From: Geobacteraceae bacterium
GTDB taxonomy: Bacteria; Desulfobacterota; Desulfuromonadia; Desulfuromonadales; Geopsychrobacteraceae
NCBI GenBank assembly: GCA_007125165.1
Contig: SLDV01000031.1
Coordinates: 34,232 to 98,231, forward strand
Length of the DNA stretch: 64,000 nucleotides
Reading direction: 5' to 3'
In this document: one piece after another, positions 1-9,351 of the stretch
Layout of the letters: every line of letters begins with the position of its first letter
Position numbering within the stretch: the first letter of the stretch is position 1
Made by a program: the position numbers and the translations under genes
Notes under the pieces: model-generated
Told to the model about the DNA's origin: nothing
The model's input: only the letters and a program-made list of their open reading frames with translations
Databases searched by the model: none

Positions 1-224
1 TGCGAAACCCTGACGCCGTGGGAGGCATCCCGAAGACGGTTGTCCAGGGTGTTGGCAAAATCCTGTTGCGTGCTCTGAAAGACCACCTCACGTTTGCGAA
101 AAGGCCCACCGTCGGGGGTCCGGGTGGTTTCGATATTGGCCAGGTTGGAACTGATGGCGTTAAGTCTGGTTCGTTGCGCTTTCAACGCTGACGAACTGAT
201 TTTCATACTCGTGAACAGATCCAT
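1..224 (-). CDS. flgC: Flagellar basal-body rod protein FlgC (3' end beyond window)
   Basis: Reverse strand reads MDLFTSMKISSSALKAQRTRLNAISSNLANIETTRTPDGGPFRKREVVFQ, the typical FlgC N-terminus; follows flgB. Confidence 0.93.
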   Translation of the reverse strand, partial: MDLFTSMKISSSALKAQRTRLNAISSNLANIETTRTPDGGPFRKREVVFQSTQQDFANTLDNRLRDASHGVRVS

Positions 225-298
225 AATTTCTCCTTACAGGGTGCTGGGTACTGAAAAACGCTGGCCAGATATGCTGCTGAGGGGTTCTCATCAGCCTG

Positions 299-703
299 CT
301 AACGACCATCGGAAACGGCATACTTAAGCAGGGTCAGCTTCTTTTTCAGAACCTGTGTGCTCGCCTCATAAAGAAGCTGGTTTTCCGCAAGAGAAAACAT
401 TTCCTCATCAAGCGACACCGTATTTCCATCGCCGACACCACTGGTATCCACATTGCGAATGACCCGTCCCTGAATCTGCTCAAGGCTGCCGCCATTGACT
501 GGAATATGACGCGGATTAGTCGGCTTGTTGTTAGTCTGGGGCTTATTGATGGCCTGACGCAGGTCTTCTTCAAAACTCAACTTGCGGGCACTGAAGCCGG
601 GGGTATCGACATTGGCCATGTTGCCGGCAATCACCTGCTGATTACGGGCACGCAGATCAAGACTCTTCTCCAGGACAGCAAGGGTATGATCGGTTATTTT
701 CAT
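299..703 (-). CDS. flgB: Flagellar basal-body rod protein FlgB
   Basis: 134 aa, MKITDHTLAVLEKSLDLRARNQQVIAGNMANVDTPGFSARKLSFEEDL; upstream of flgC. Confidence 0.95.
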   Translation of the reverse strand: MKITDHTLAVLEKSLDLRARNQQVIAGNMANVDTPGFSARKLSFEEDLRQAINKPQTNNKPTNPRHIPVNGGSLEQIQGRVIRNVDTSGVGDGNTVSLDEEMFSLAENQLLYEASTQVLKKKLTLLKYAVSDGR

Positions 704-735
704 GGGTTACTCCTGACTGTTTTTTGACACTCACA

Positions 736-3141
736 CTAAAAATTTCTGCGTTGCTCTTGTATGAGCAAATCCCGCGCCAATTTTCCCCAGGCACTGTTGG
801 CATCCTCCTGTACCAGTACCTGTAATTGCTCCAAAGCAGCGCGGCGGCGCCCTTGCAACAACATGATCTGGGCGCTGCGGTAATACGCCTGGGACCTGAA
901 GTCCGGATTGTCAGCAAGACCTTCATAATGTCGCAAAGCGACGGAATTATTACCCAATCGATAATAAGTCTCGGCCAACCGCGCCTGCTCCTTCGGTGGC
1001 AGCTCTTGTGCAGTAGCGGCACGTTCAAGATTTTCAACCACAGCGGCAAAATCATCCCGGTGCCAGTAAAAACCTGCAGCGCGGATATCGGCCGCAGGCG
1101 TGTGGGGGCGATCAGGACGCTGCAACCAGTCTAGAATCTCATCCTCAAGTCCCTGTCTCTCCAATGTGTCGATCAGCAACGCAAAAAGGGCGCCCGCATC
1201 TTCTCCTCCAGGATAATGCTGCAGATACCGGCGGGCGTAATCACCAGCGGCCAGGTACTGATCGCGCTTGATAAAGTTCTGCGCCAGAGGAAGAAAGATG
1301 TCTTTGTGGTCCTCGCTTCCGGCACCCTGATCAAAGAGGTAAAGCAATACCCGTGCTGAACGCTCAAAGAGACCGAGGCGATCGAAGGCATGCACCAGAT
1401 TGTGCAGAAAATCACGATCGTAACCACTGGCCAGCAGCAGCTCACGATTCTGCTCCACCAGCACCACTGCCTGCAGGTCATTACCCTGGTCCAGCAGTTG
1501 CGCGACGACAATCGGTAATTGCCGGCTTAATAACAGATTCACTTCACGGCGTAATGGAGCTTGAGCGTAGTCACGCCGAAGGGGCATCAAGCGTTGGACG
1601 CTTCGCTGATGTTCACCGGCCAGAAACAGGGTCAGGGCTTCCTTAAAAAAACTTTCCTCACGTAGCAGCCGCACAGCGGAACGCTGCCCGATCTCGGCGT
1701 AGGCGTTGGCAATATCACTCATCACTTCTGTCTCGCCATTGAGCACCCTGATGTCAAGCAGACGCAGAGCGGCCCGGTCTCCACCTTCAGTATGCGGGTA
1801 GTCCTGTGTCACCTGTTCCAGTGCGATCCAGCCCCAGTCAAGATCTCCTTTTTCATAGGTGGCGGTGGCTGCGGCAAAATGAATCAAGTCAGCCCCCGGC
1901 TCATCGGTAAACGTCAACGCCAGCCGGCGGTAAAGACGGTGGGCAAATTCATAATCTTCTGACTGAAAAGCCGCATAGGCAGCGCGATTGCAGGATGAAT
2001 AATAAAAATCGCACAACAGTGGATTTCCAGCCAGCGAGCGATAATTTTCCAGGGACTGCTGGCGATCACCTGTACCGAAACGAGCGTCAGCAAGACGTAT
2101 CAGTCGTGCCGGTTCAAGATGGTCTGGCCAATCGATGTCATCTTGCGTCAAAAGATCTGCAGCCAGGGAATATTGTGCTGCAGCCAGAGCGGATTCTGCG
2201 TGAAGAAGACGCACAGCAGCCATCAGGGGGTGATCTGCAGCCAGATCCTGCAAGTGCATCTGCAGGTGCAGCAATGCGCCAATAGCATTGTCGCGCGCGG
2301 CCTCCCCCCAGACTGTCAAATAATCGACACGAATCCGATGCTCTGTGCCGGCACGCCTTAACGACTCCAATCGTGCCAACCCGGCAGCGTAGGATCCGGT
2401 CCGCAGATAGGCATCAGCCATCATCAGATCGCGTTGGCGACGTTCACCGTCACTGAGGTTGCGCAGCTCCATTCCGCGCTGCAGCAAACTTAAATACATT
2501 CCGTCGTCGGCATGCTGCTGTAACTCCATCAACACGCTTTTTTCATCTGTCAGTGGGTCCAGCGGGGGCGGGGGGGTGAGGCGTTGCCCAACAGGCACGT
2601 TCCAGTCACTGCGATACTCTCTGAAAAACTCCAGCCAGCGTCCCTCCCAGGGAGACTGCTGTTGAAAACGCGCTGCTGCCCCGGCGCGGCGCGGCGGCAT
2701 ATCAGCAATCCGAAAAGCAACCCCCGGTCGCCCAGCCTCATCTGCAAGCCAGTGGATATCCATAACAATCCGCGTCGGATTGGCGAGAGTCTCGGTTGTA
2801 ACGCCCTGCGGGGGGCGGCGCATCAGTAGCGACACCACCAGATCCTGATGTCTGCGGATCAGGGTCATGCGTACAACGGTGCCGTCCTCAGGCAATACCC
2901 TCAGGGCTGGATCAGCACCGGCGCCCTTGATGGTCAGGTCAATGCGTTGCCCCGACGAGTCGACATGAAATTCACTCGCCTGCGACAGCATGAAGGTCAC
3001 ACGGGTGCGACTTGGATCTTCCTGTTTCTGGATTCCGCTCAGGACAGGTTCAGCCTTGACCGGAAGTGTTGTACTCAAGAAAAAAAGCAGCAGAAACAAA
3101 CAGAATCCGAGAATTTTTTTCCAGCCTGCTAAAGAACTCAT
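736..3141 (-). CDS. Exported TPR-repeat protein with AMIN-like N-terminal domain
   Basis: About 800 aa; signal peptide (MSSLAGWKKILGFCLFLLLFFLSTTLPVKAE) at internal Met; beta-rich N-terminal region then many TPR-like helical repeats. Confidence 0.75.
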   Translation of the reverse strand: MSSLAGWKKILGFCLFLLLFFLSTTLPVKAEPVLSGIQKQEDPSRTRVTFMLSQASEFHVDSSGQRIDLTIKGAGADPALRVLPEDGTVVRMTLIRRHQDLVVSLLMRRPPQGVTTETLANPTRIVMDIHWLADEAGRPGVAFRIADMPPRRAGAAARFQQQSPWEGRWLEFFREYRSDWNVPVGQRLTPPPPLDPLTDEKSVLMELQQHADDGMYLSLLQRGMELRNLSDGERRQRDLMMADAYLRTGSYAAGLARLESLRRAGTEHRIRVDYLTVWGEAARDNAIGALLHLQMHLQDLAADHPLMAAVRLLHAESALAAAQYSLAADLLTQDDIDWPDHLEPARLIRLADARFGTGDRQQSLENYRSLAGNPLLCDFYYSSCNRAAYAAFQSEDYEFAHRLYRRLALTFTDEPGADLIHFAAATATYEKGDLDWGWIALEQVTQDYPHTEGGDRAALRLLDIRVLNGETEVMSDIANAYAEIGQRSAVRLLREESFFKEALTLFLAGEHQRSVQRLMPLRRDYAQAPLRREVNLLLSRQLPIVVAQLLDQGNDLQAVVLVEQNRELLLASGYDRDFLHNLVHAFDRLGLFERSARVLLYLFDQGAGSEDHKDIFLPLAQNFIKRDQYLAAGDYARRYLQHYPGGEDAGALFALLIDTLERQGLEDEILDWLQRPDRPHTPAADIRAAGFYWHRDDFAAVVENLERAATAQELPPKEQARLAETYYRLGNNSVALRHYEGLADNPDFRSQAYYRSAQIMLLQGRRRAALEQLQVLVQEDANSAWGKLARDLLIQEQRRNF

Positions 3142-3185
3142 TCGCTCCTCCAACGATACGCAGAGTTGGTCGGAAGAGATCAATG

Positions 3186-3200
3186 GCGAGAATCGTGCCA
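3186..3200 (-). promoter_or_regulatory. Candidate sigma-54 -24/-12 promoter for the TPR-flgB-flgC operon
   Basis: Reverse strand TGGCAC-GATTC-TCGC, about 45 bp upstream of the 3141 start; -12 element deviates (TCGC vs TTGC). Confidence 0.4.
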
Positions 3201-3435
3201 ACCCGCCCTGCCTGCCTCTATCTCACTGTTTTTTATATTCTTTTCTTTTTTTGGGCATTTTCATTCGAAGCCGCTGTGGCCTGAAAAGCATCTGGGTCGA
3301 TATTTTGACAGTCAGAAGTTGCTGTCGGTCGGAAGATGCCGCATACATAATTGCGCCGGGGAACCTCTCCTGCTACAGTGTCACAAGAAAATCAATGTCT
3401 GGCCTTCGTCTGCAACTCGCTTAAAGGCGTGAACA

Positions 3436-5115
3436 ATGAATTTTTTCTGCAGTAAAGACTGCCCCGACCTCTGTGGTATGGAAATTCACGATGATTCCTC
3501 CCTGATCAGCTACAAAGCCGAACCGGAATTGTGGAGTTCGCCCGGCTTCATCTGCAGAAAATTCCAGGATTTTGCTGCCCGGGAAATCAACAATGGCCTG
3601 ATGTCCTGGCAGCAAAAAGGGGATGAAAAGCTTGTCTACGAAGATAATGTGGAGGCTCTAGGCGCCCTGGCCGACTGGCTGGCTACCTTTCGGGACAAAA
3701 ACATTCTCTTCCTGCGCGGGTCGGGAAGTCTGGGCTACAACATGGGCTACTGGGATCAACTGTTTGCCGCCTTTCCCCATTGTGCCACGGTCAACAGCAA
3801 CCCCTGTAATGCTACCGGTGGAGCGGCCCATGAGCTGGACTTCGGCACAATAAGCAATCCCCACATTGCCCGGTTGGCCGAAGCCGAAACCATTATTCTG
3901 CACGGAAAGAATGCCGCCGTCACCAGTCCCCACCTCTACACCTATTTAAAAAAACTGAAAAAGTCGGGCATTGAAATCATCCTGATCGATCCGGTTAAAA
4001 CCGCTACGGTCGGCCTGGCTGATCACTATATCCAGATTCAGCCCGCCTGTGATGGTCTGCTTGCCTGCGCCCTGCTGACGGAACTGGGGCATGAATTTGA
4101 TTACCAGGTCCCCATGCTGCTGGATGCCGCCGGTATCGACGCCGACGCTTTCACTCTGTTACTTGAGCGACTCCGTAATAAAAAAGTCGCTCACATCCAG
4201 GGCCTCGGTCTGCAACGTCAGGAAAACGGCATGAACTCCATCCGCTGGATCAGCCGCCTGGCACATTTCACCAATAGCGTTGAGCGCCTTTATTACGGTC
4301 ACAGTTCCAAGCGCCGGTGGCACAAACATCCTGCCCGCTTTGCTACACAGATCGGCCTCGATGAGCTTCCGGGACGGTTGGCAGCAGGAGAGTTCGACCT
4401 TTTTGTCAATATTGCCGCCAATCCGGTGGTCACCTACGCCGACAGCAACCTCTGGGCCAGAGGATTAAGCCGTACACCTACCCTGGTGGTTGACACCAAC
4501 ATGTCAACGACAGCAACCTATGCTGATTTTTTTCTCAAGGTCGGTGGCATGTTTGCGCAAGCAGATTTTCAGAACAGCTACTTCTTCCCGCACCATTATT
4601 CCCGCCCCGCCTTTACCACTGAACTCAGTGATATGCGAGCCGCACATGCACTGGCGAAGAAACTCAAGATTCCCCTGATCAACAAAACGGAAGAAGAATC
4701 GCGCGCGCCCACCCCGACTACACGCCACTATCGAACAAAAACCCTTGACCTGCACTGGCCACAGGAGATGAGAGACTTTCGCCTGCTCACCGCCTCGCAC
4801 CTCGACTACCTTAACTCACAGATTATTAACGGACAGGAACAGGGTCTGCAGGTTATTCACATCAACCCCCTTGATGCCGAACAAAAGGAAATAGCAAGTG
4901 GCGATCACCTGCGCGTCGAAGGTGATTGCGGCGCCTTCAGCGCTCATGCTCTGATCACGGACGAGGTGCCGCAGGGCACCCTGATGTGCTGGAAAAATTT
5001 GCCGATGCTCGATGGTGTCTGCAACAGCGCGGTTCCCGGTCGCCTTACCGATGCCGATATCGGGCTGGCCTACTACGCTGCCGAAGTAAGGATTTTCAAG
5101 GTCACACGTGCCTGA
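3436..5115 (+). CDS. Molybdopterin-dependent oxidoreductase (short, about 560 aa)
   Basis: N-terminal FFCSKDCPDLCG...GFICRKF Fe4S4-type cysteines; molybdopterin oxidoreductase-like body and C-terminal dinucleotide-binding-like domain (INPLDAEQKEIASGDHLRVE). Confidence 0.8.
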   Translation: MNFFCSKDCPDLCGMEIHDDSSLISYKAEPELWSSPGFICRKFQDFAAREINNGLMSWQQKGDEKLVYEDNVEALGALADWLATFRDKNILFLRGSGSLGYNMGYWDQLFAAFPHCATVNSNPCNATGGAAHELDFGTISNPHIARLAEAETIILHGKNAAVTSPHLYTYLKKLKKSGIEIILIDPVKTATVGLADHYIQIQPACDGLLACALLTELGHEFDYQVPMLLDAAGIDADAFTLLLERLRNKKVAHIQGLGLQRQENGMNSIRWISRLAHFTNSVERLYYGHSSKRRWHKHPARFATQIGLDELPGRLAAGEFDLFVNIAANPVVTYADSNLWARGLSRTPTLVVDTNMSTTATYADFFLKVGGMFAQADFQNSYFFPHHYSRPAFTTELSDMRAAHALAKKLKIPLINKTEEESRAPTPTTRHYRTKTLDLHWPQEMRDFRLLTASHLDYLNSQIINGQEQGLQVIHINPLDAEQKEIASGDHLRVEGDCGAFSAHALITDEVPQGTLMCWKNLPMLDGVCNSAVPGRLTDADIGLAYYAAEVRIFKVTRA

Positions 5116-5168
5116 CCTTCCCGGCACTTGACCGCGCACAGTAGTGGGACGCACAATGGGGATACTGA

Positions 5169-5300
5169 TGGTTAGCAATCTTCCTTAGTTGCAAGTTTAT
5201 CCCCTCTCCCTGAGGGAGAAGACCAGGATGAGAGGGAGGTTTTGACGCCATCTTTTCCCCCCAGGAAAAGGGTTCGGGCAGAAGATCAGTGCTAATCAGC
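5169..5300. repeat. Dispersed intergenic repeat, copy A (two-arm)
   Basis: Ends GTTAGCAATCTTCC... and ...GAAGATCAGTGCTAATCAGC; internal CCCCTCTCCCTGAGGGAGAAG and CTTTTCCCCCCAGGAAAAGG hairpins; matches copies at 11613, 22383, 58092. Confidence 0.8.
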
Positions 5301-5336
5301 ATGAAGATCTATCCGTCAATCACGTGGAGGCTTGTC

Positions 5337-6203
5337 ATGCGCTTTATTCGCACTTTGATGCTGACTACCATCAGCCTGTGGTTTCTGGTTGTTACAGCCA
5401 CAGCCCATCCCCATATTCTCGACGTCGCTACGGGAGAAGTGCTGGAGTTTAATCAACTGATCGACAAGCTCGAACAGACACAGATCGTTTTTATTGGTGA
5501 ACAGCACGATCATGCCGGCCATCACCAGATGCAGCTCGAAGTGATCCGCGCCCTGGCCGATCGCAAACCCCTGGCCGTCGGACTGGAGATGTTTCAGGCT
5601 CAGGCACAAAACACCCTCGATAAGTGGACGGCAGGCACCATCAGCGAAACGGACTTTCGCCAGATTTACCAGCGCAACTGGGGCTGGTGGTCACTCTATG
5701 AACCGATTTTCAGTCACGCGCGTGAAAACCAGATACCACTGGTTGGACTTAACGTACCGCGCAGCATCACCCGCCAGGTAGCGACGAGTGGGTTTTCTTC
5801 GCTCGATGAAGAACAGGTCAACTTTCTCGGTGGTATGACCTGTGAAGTCGACACAACCTACGAAGATTTTATTCGCCGTGCCGTTGGCGCTCACGGTCAT
5901 GGCAGCTTCAATTTCCGCAACTTCTGTGAAGCCCAGTTGGTGTGGGACAAGGCCATGGCCCGCTATATGTCTCTTTATCTGCAACAGCATCCGGAGCAGT
6001 CTGCTGTCGTCCTGGCCGGTAGCGGCCATGCGTGGAAGTACGGCATTCCGGCGCAGATTGCCGATTTCGGTCATACGGACTTCCTCGTGCTGTTACCCGA
6101 AGTACGCGGACGACTGACCCGCGCGCAAGTGACTTTAGAAGATGCGGACTTTCTGTGGCTGGATGAGGGCGATGGTTCGTGGACGGTGGGTGAGGGCTAC
6201 TGA
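5337..6203 (+). CDS. ChaN family haem-binding-type lipoprotein/uncharacterised iron-regulated protein
   Basis: [38 protein letters not shown] is characteristic of ChaN; start chosen after copy A repeat. Confidence 0.85.
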   Translation: MRFIRTLMLTTISLWFLVVTATAHPHILDVATGEVLEFNQLIDKLEQTQIVFIGEQHDHAGHHQMQLEVIRALADRKPLAVGLEMFQAQAQNTLDKWTAGTISETDFRQIYQRNWGWWSLYEPIFSHARENQIPLVGLNVPRSITRQVATSGFSSLDEEQVNFLGGMTCEVDTTYEDFIRRAVGAHGHGSFNFRNFCEAQLVWDKAMARYMSLYLQQHPEQSAVVLAGSGHAWKYGIPAQIADFGHTDFLVLLPEVRGRLTRAQVTLEDADFLWLDEGDGSWTVGEGY

Positions 6204-6652
6204 TGCATATCTGGGTTGATGCCGATGCCTGCCCGGCAACAATTAAAGAGATTCTGTTTCGTGCCGCGCAGCGCACCGGTCTGCCGTTGACCCTGGTCGC
6301 CAACCATGGCATGCGCATTCCGCCATCACCACGCATTTCATTCGTTCTGGTTGCTGCCGGCTGTGATGTCGCCGACAACGAGATTGTCAAACGCCTGGCA
6401 CCGGATGACCTGGTCATCACCGCCGACATTCCCCTGGCCGCCGAAGTAGTTGCCAAAGGAGCCACCGCCCTTGATCCCCGCGGTGAACTCTATACCGTGG
6501 AGAATGTCCGCGCCCGGCTCAATGTCCGTGATTTTATGGAAAGCCTGCGCAACAGCGGCGTCGAAACCGGCGGCCCGGCAGCGCTAACCGCCAAAGACCG
6601 CCAGGTGTTTGCCAATCGGTTGGATACCATCCTGCAACAGCGTAAAAGTTGA
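6203..6652 (+). CDS. YaiI/YqxD family protein (DUF188)
   Basis: [34 protein letters not shown]...; start overlaps upstream stop (TGATG). Confidence 0.93.
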   Translation: MHIWVDADACPATIKEILFRAAQRTGLPLTLVANHGMRIPPSPRISFVLVAAGCDVADNEIVKRLAPDDLVITADIPLAAEVVAKGATALDPRGELYTVENVRARLNVRDFMESLRNSGVETGGPAALTAKDRQVFANRLDTILQQRKS

Positions 6653-6667
6653 GAACTACTGACTTTC

Positions 6668-7186
6668 TTATTTGCTGCGCAGGTACTCCGACACCTTCTT
6701 GACCGCCCGCTCATTGAGAACCCGTGGCAGGCGCGTCCAATGCTGGGAGGTGCCGACGCCATCGGACCAGGAAAGCAAGGGTTGCTGCCCAGAAGATAAG
6801 GCATAGCTGTTATCAAGGGATGCGGCACCAGCACCAAAGCCGACAACGATCCGCGCGGCACTGCTGCCGGGGTTATACTTATCGATGGTCACTTCCAACA
6901 GGTAGCGCCCGGCTTTAGGGCTAAATTCTTTGCGAGCCGTAATCTGTTGTGCTTCATATCCCGAACGCCGCAACATATTGAGCAAATCGCGCTCCATCCA
7001 CTGCCCCACTTCGACGCGGAATTGATAATCACGCTCGCTCATGGTGGCAGGATCGCCACGATGGGACAATAAAAGTATCTCAACCTTCTCTCCACCATGA
7101 GTGGTTGGTGCCGGTGTTCCCTTGGCACAACCCGAGGTCAAAGCCACCAGTACCATCAACATCATTGCGAATCTCCACTTTTTCAT
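6668..7186 (-). CDS. DUF4410-like lipoprotein
   Basis: Lipobox LTSGCAKG; YLLEVTIDKYNPGSSAARIVVGFGAGAASLD resembles the DUF4410 family. Confidence 0.65.
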   Translation of the reverse strand: MKKWRFAMMLMVLVALTSGCAKGTPAPTTHGGEKVEILLLSHRGDPATMSERDYQFRVEVGQWMERDLLNMLRRSGYEAQQITARKEFSPKAGRYLLEVTIDKYNPGSSAARIVVGFGAGAASLDNSYALSSGQQPLLSWSDGVGTSQHWTRLPRVLNERAVKKVSEYLRSK

Positions 7187-7200
7187 TATCGCTCCTGACA

Positions 7201-8034
7201 TTATTTTTTGCGTTGTACAATAAGCTCCAGAACCTTTTTAGAAGCTTCGCCGTCAGGAGCAATACCAGCATCTCTTTGCAATGCCTGTATCGCTGACTTC
7301 GTTCTCGTTCCGTATAACCCATCTACAGGACCCGGATCATAGCCAATATCCGACAATCCTTGTTGTATATTTCGGACCAAATCACGGTTGGATGTGGGTA
7401 CCGTTTGACTTCCCATGATGGGCGGGAGCGGCGTCCGTTCAAGCTCCCGAACATATGCAGCAATTCCGGACTCACTCAACAAACGGTCTTCAACGGGCAA
7501 ACCATTGGCCTTTGCCATGCGAAACCAACGAAGCGCCTCTGCATTGCTTTTCTTGACCCCTGTACCTGTAGCCCAGATGAGCCCAAGCATGTGCATCGCG
7601 CCAACATGCTCATATTGCGCAGCTTTTTCCAGATACTGGATGGCAAGCATAGCTTCCTGTGGGTTTTTCGAATAAATTTCGACACCTATCAGATAGTTTG
7701 CAGGCGGATAACCGCTTTCTGCCGATTTTTCCATCCAGCGCACATAAGCCTGCTTGTCGCGTGTTGTCCCCTCGCCTGACAGATACATATTTGCCAACAT
7801 GAATTGCCCATAGTCGTGGCCTAGTTCAGCAGCGTTATTGAAATATGCAAAAGCTCTTTGATGATCCCCTTGATCATAAGCGGCATTTCCCCTTTCCACG
7901 GCAGCATTAGACTTTACATAATCAACCGCCCCGCCCGCTCCGGATTTAACTGAATCCACAACGCCGGCACAACCGATCAGCAACATAAAAAAAACACAAC
8001 CGACTAAATATAAAAACCTTTTACTATTGACCAT
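7201..8034 (-). CDS. SEL1-repeat lipoprotein with C-terminal peptidoglycan-binding domain
   Basis: Lipobox LLIGCAG; Sel1-like repeats (GHDYGQFMLANMYLSGEGTTRDKQAYVRWMEKSAESGYPPANYLIG); PG_binding_1-like VRNIQQGLSDIGYDPGPVDGLYGTRTKSAIQALQRDAGI. Confidence 0.85.
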   Translation of the reverse strand: MVNSKRFLYLVGCVFFMLLIGCAGVVDSVKSGAGGAVDYVKSNAAVERGNAAYDQGDHQRAFAYFNNAAELGHDYGQFMLANMYLSGEGTTRDKQAYVRWMEKSAESGYPPANYLIGVEIYSKNPQEAMLAIQYLEKAAQYEHVGAMHMLGLIWATGTGVKKSNAEALRWFRMAKANGLPVEDRLLSESGIAAYVRELERTPLPPIMGSQTVPTSNRDLVRNIQQGLSDIGYDPGPVDGLYGTRTKSAIQALQRDAGIAPDGEASKKVLELIVQRKK

Positions 8035-8080
8035 GACAGGACCTCCCTGAAAAATTATTTTATATTAAATCTGTGATAAG

Positions 8081-8905
8081 CTATTTCCCGCCACCACCGC
8101 CCCCGCCATCACCACCAGGGGAATTATGAACGAGATATGTAGAGCCGCCAGGTACCTGCACATAAAAATTATGGGTGTCGGCAACTTGCATGTTGACAAC
8201 CCGACTATTCACTCTGTCTACTCGTATATCTCCCACAATAAGCATCTGACCATCGATATGAATACTATCGCCGATTTTCAGATTTCGCGCTGTCGTCCAG
8301 CCACCCTGTGCCAGCAATCTCTCCCCTCCTGTTGTTTTCAATTCCTCATTAATCGTATACATGTGATTAGCTTCCACCGCATACAACTCAACAACAGGCT
8401 TTCCAACAAGGACATCACGCCCAATATCGTATGTCATGACGCGGTCACCTACAGAAATATCAGCAAATTTTTTAGTTGAGCCATCCTCCATCAACACCAT
8501 TGTCTCGGGAGGAAAACACCCCATCGATTCATTTAAAAGCCGCTCTTTAGTTCTTTCAAGATTTGCTAACTGCCGATCACGATGAGCAATTTCCCTCTCT
8601 ATCTTGTTAAGCGCGTTAAAACGCGTATTATCAAAGTCCGAGCTACCCGCCCTGATAAGCGTTCCTGGGTCATATGATAATGAATCCTCTTCTGCCTGCT
8701 TGGCCAGACGAGCTCGCTCCTCATTAGCAGCCCAGTGAAGCTCACGCTTTTCTTTAGTAACTAATGCGATTTTCTGATTCACTTCTTCGAGGGACGCTGG
8801 TGGTTTTACCCCGCCGCCGGGCCCAAAGCCATAACAACCGATCATAAGAAATATGATGCTCAATACTAATACTGCCTTCGCTACACAAAATAGAATTTGA
8901 TTCAT
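8081..8905 (-). CDS. Hint (intein/hedgehog-type) domain lipoprotein
   Basis: Lipobox LMIGCYG, coiled-coil region, then CFPPETMVLMEDGSTKKFADISVGDRVMTYD ... VADTHNFYVQVPGGSTYLVHN and Gly-rich tail; AGGAGG RBS before the chosen ATG. Confidence 0.82.
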   Translation of the reverse strand: MNQILFCVAKAVLVLSIIFLMIGCYGFGPGGGVKPPASLEEVNQKIALVTKEKRELHWAANEERARLAKQAEEDSLSYDPGTLIRAGSSDFDNTRFNALNKIEREIAHRDRQLANLERTKERLLNESMGCFPPETMVLMEDGSTKKFADISVGDRVMTYDIGRDVLVGKPVVELYAVEANHMYTINEELKTTGGERLLAQGGWTTARNLKIGDSIHIDGQMLIVGDIRVDRVNSRVVNMQVADTHNFYVQVPGGSTYLVHNSPGGDGGGGGGGK

Positions 8906-9072
8906 AAAACCTCCTGTTTTGACGATCAATAATACGTCGCTTCGGCTAGAGTTAATTGCCATCGATATTGTGATAAAGCCGAACAACAACGTTTTCATCG
9001 CCCCGATTTAATTCTTAAGCGCGACTTGTCGATTGAATCCATGAGGGCAACTGGTAGACTAAGTCTGCATTT

Positions 9073-9113
9073 CTAGAAAAAACGGCCGATGTCACGAAAA
9101 CCACATCGGCCGC
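9073..9113 (-). terminator. Intrinsic terminator-like hairpin, reverse orientation, no obvious upstream gene
   Basis: Reverse strand GGCCGATGTggttttcgtgACATCGGCCGTTTTTTCTAG: perfect 9-bp stem plus T-tract. Confidence 0.65.
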
Positions 9114-9351
9114 TCCCCTCTCCCCAAGAATATTAATTGATCTTCAATGCCTACAGTTAGAGTCTTAACTTTCCCCCCAAAAACAAAGAAAAGCTTAGAG
9201 TTTTCTAAATCTTTTAGCAAGAATCAGAAAGTTGGAAAAGTCGACTTTTTGTAAACCTTGCATTTAATTTTGCTTTCCGTATATTCTTTGCAGAGTTCAA
9301 CTCTCTATTAACCATCCGAAATCATGAGCTTTTAGCAAGGCCGCCGAAATA

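Noticed and set aside
2560-2580. G-rich tract GCGGGGGCGGGGGGGT as G-quadruplex or regulatory site
   Set aside because: Inside the TPR coding sequence, where it encodes a Pro-rich PPPPLDP stretch
5102-5302. 66-aa minus-strand ORF upstream of the ChaN gene
   Set aside because: Lies within the dispersed repeat copy A; no coding evidence
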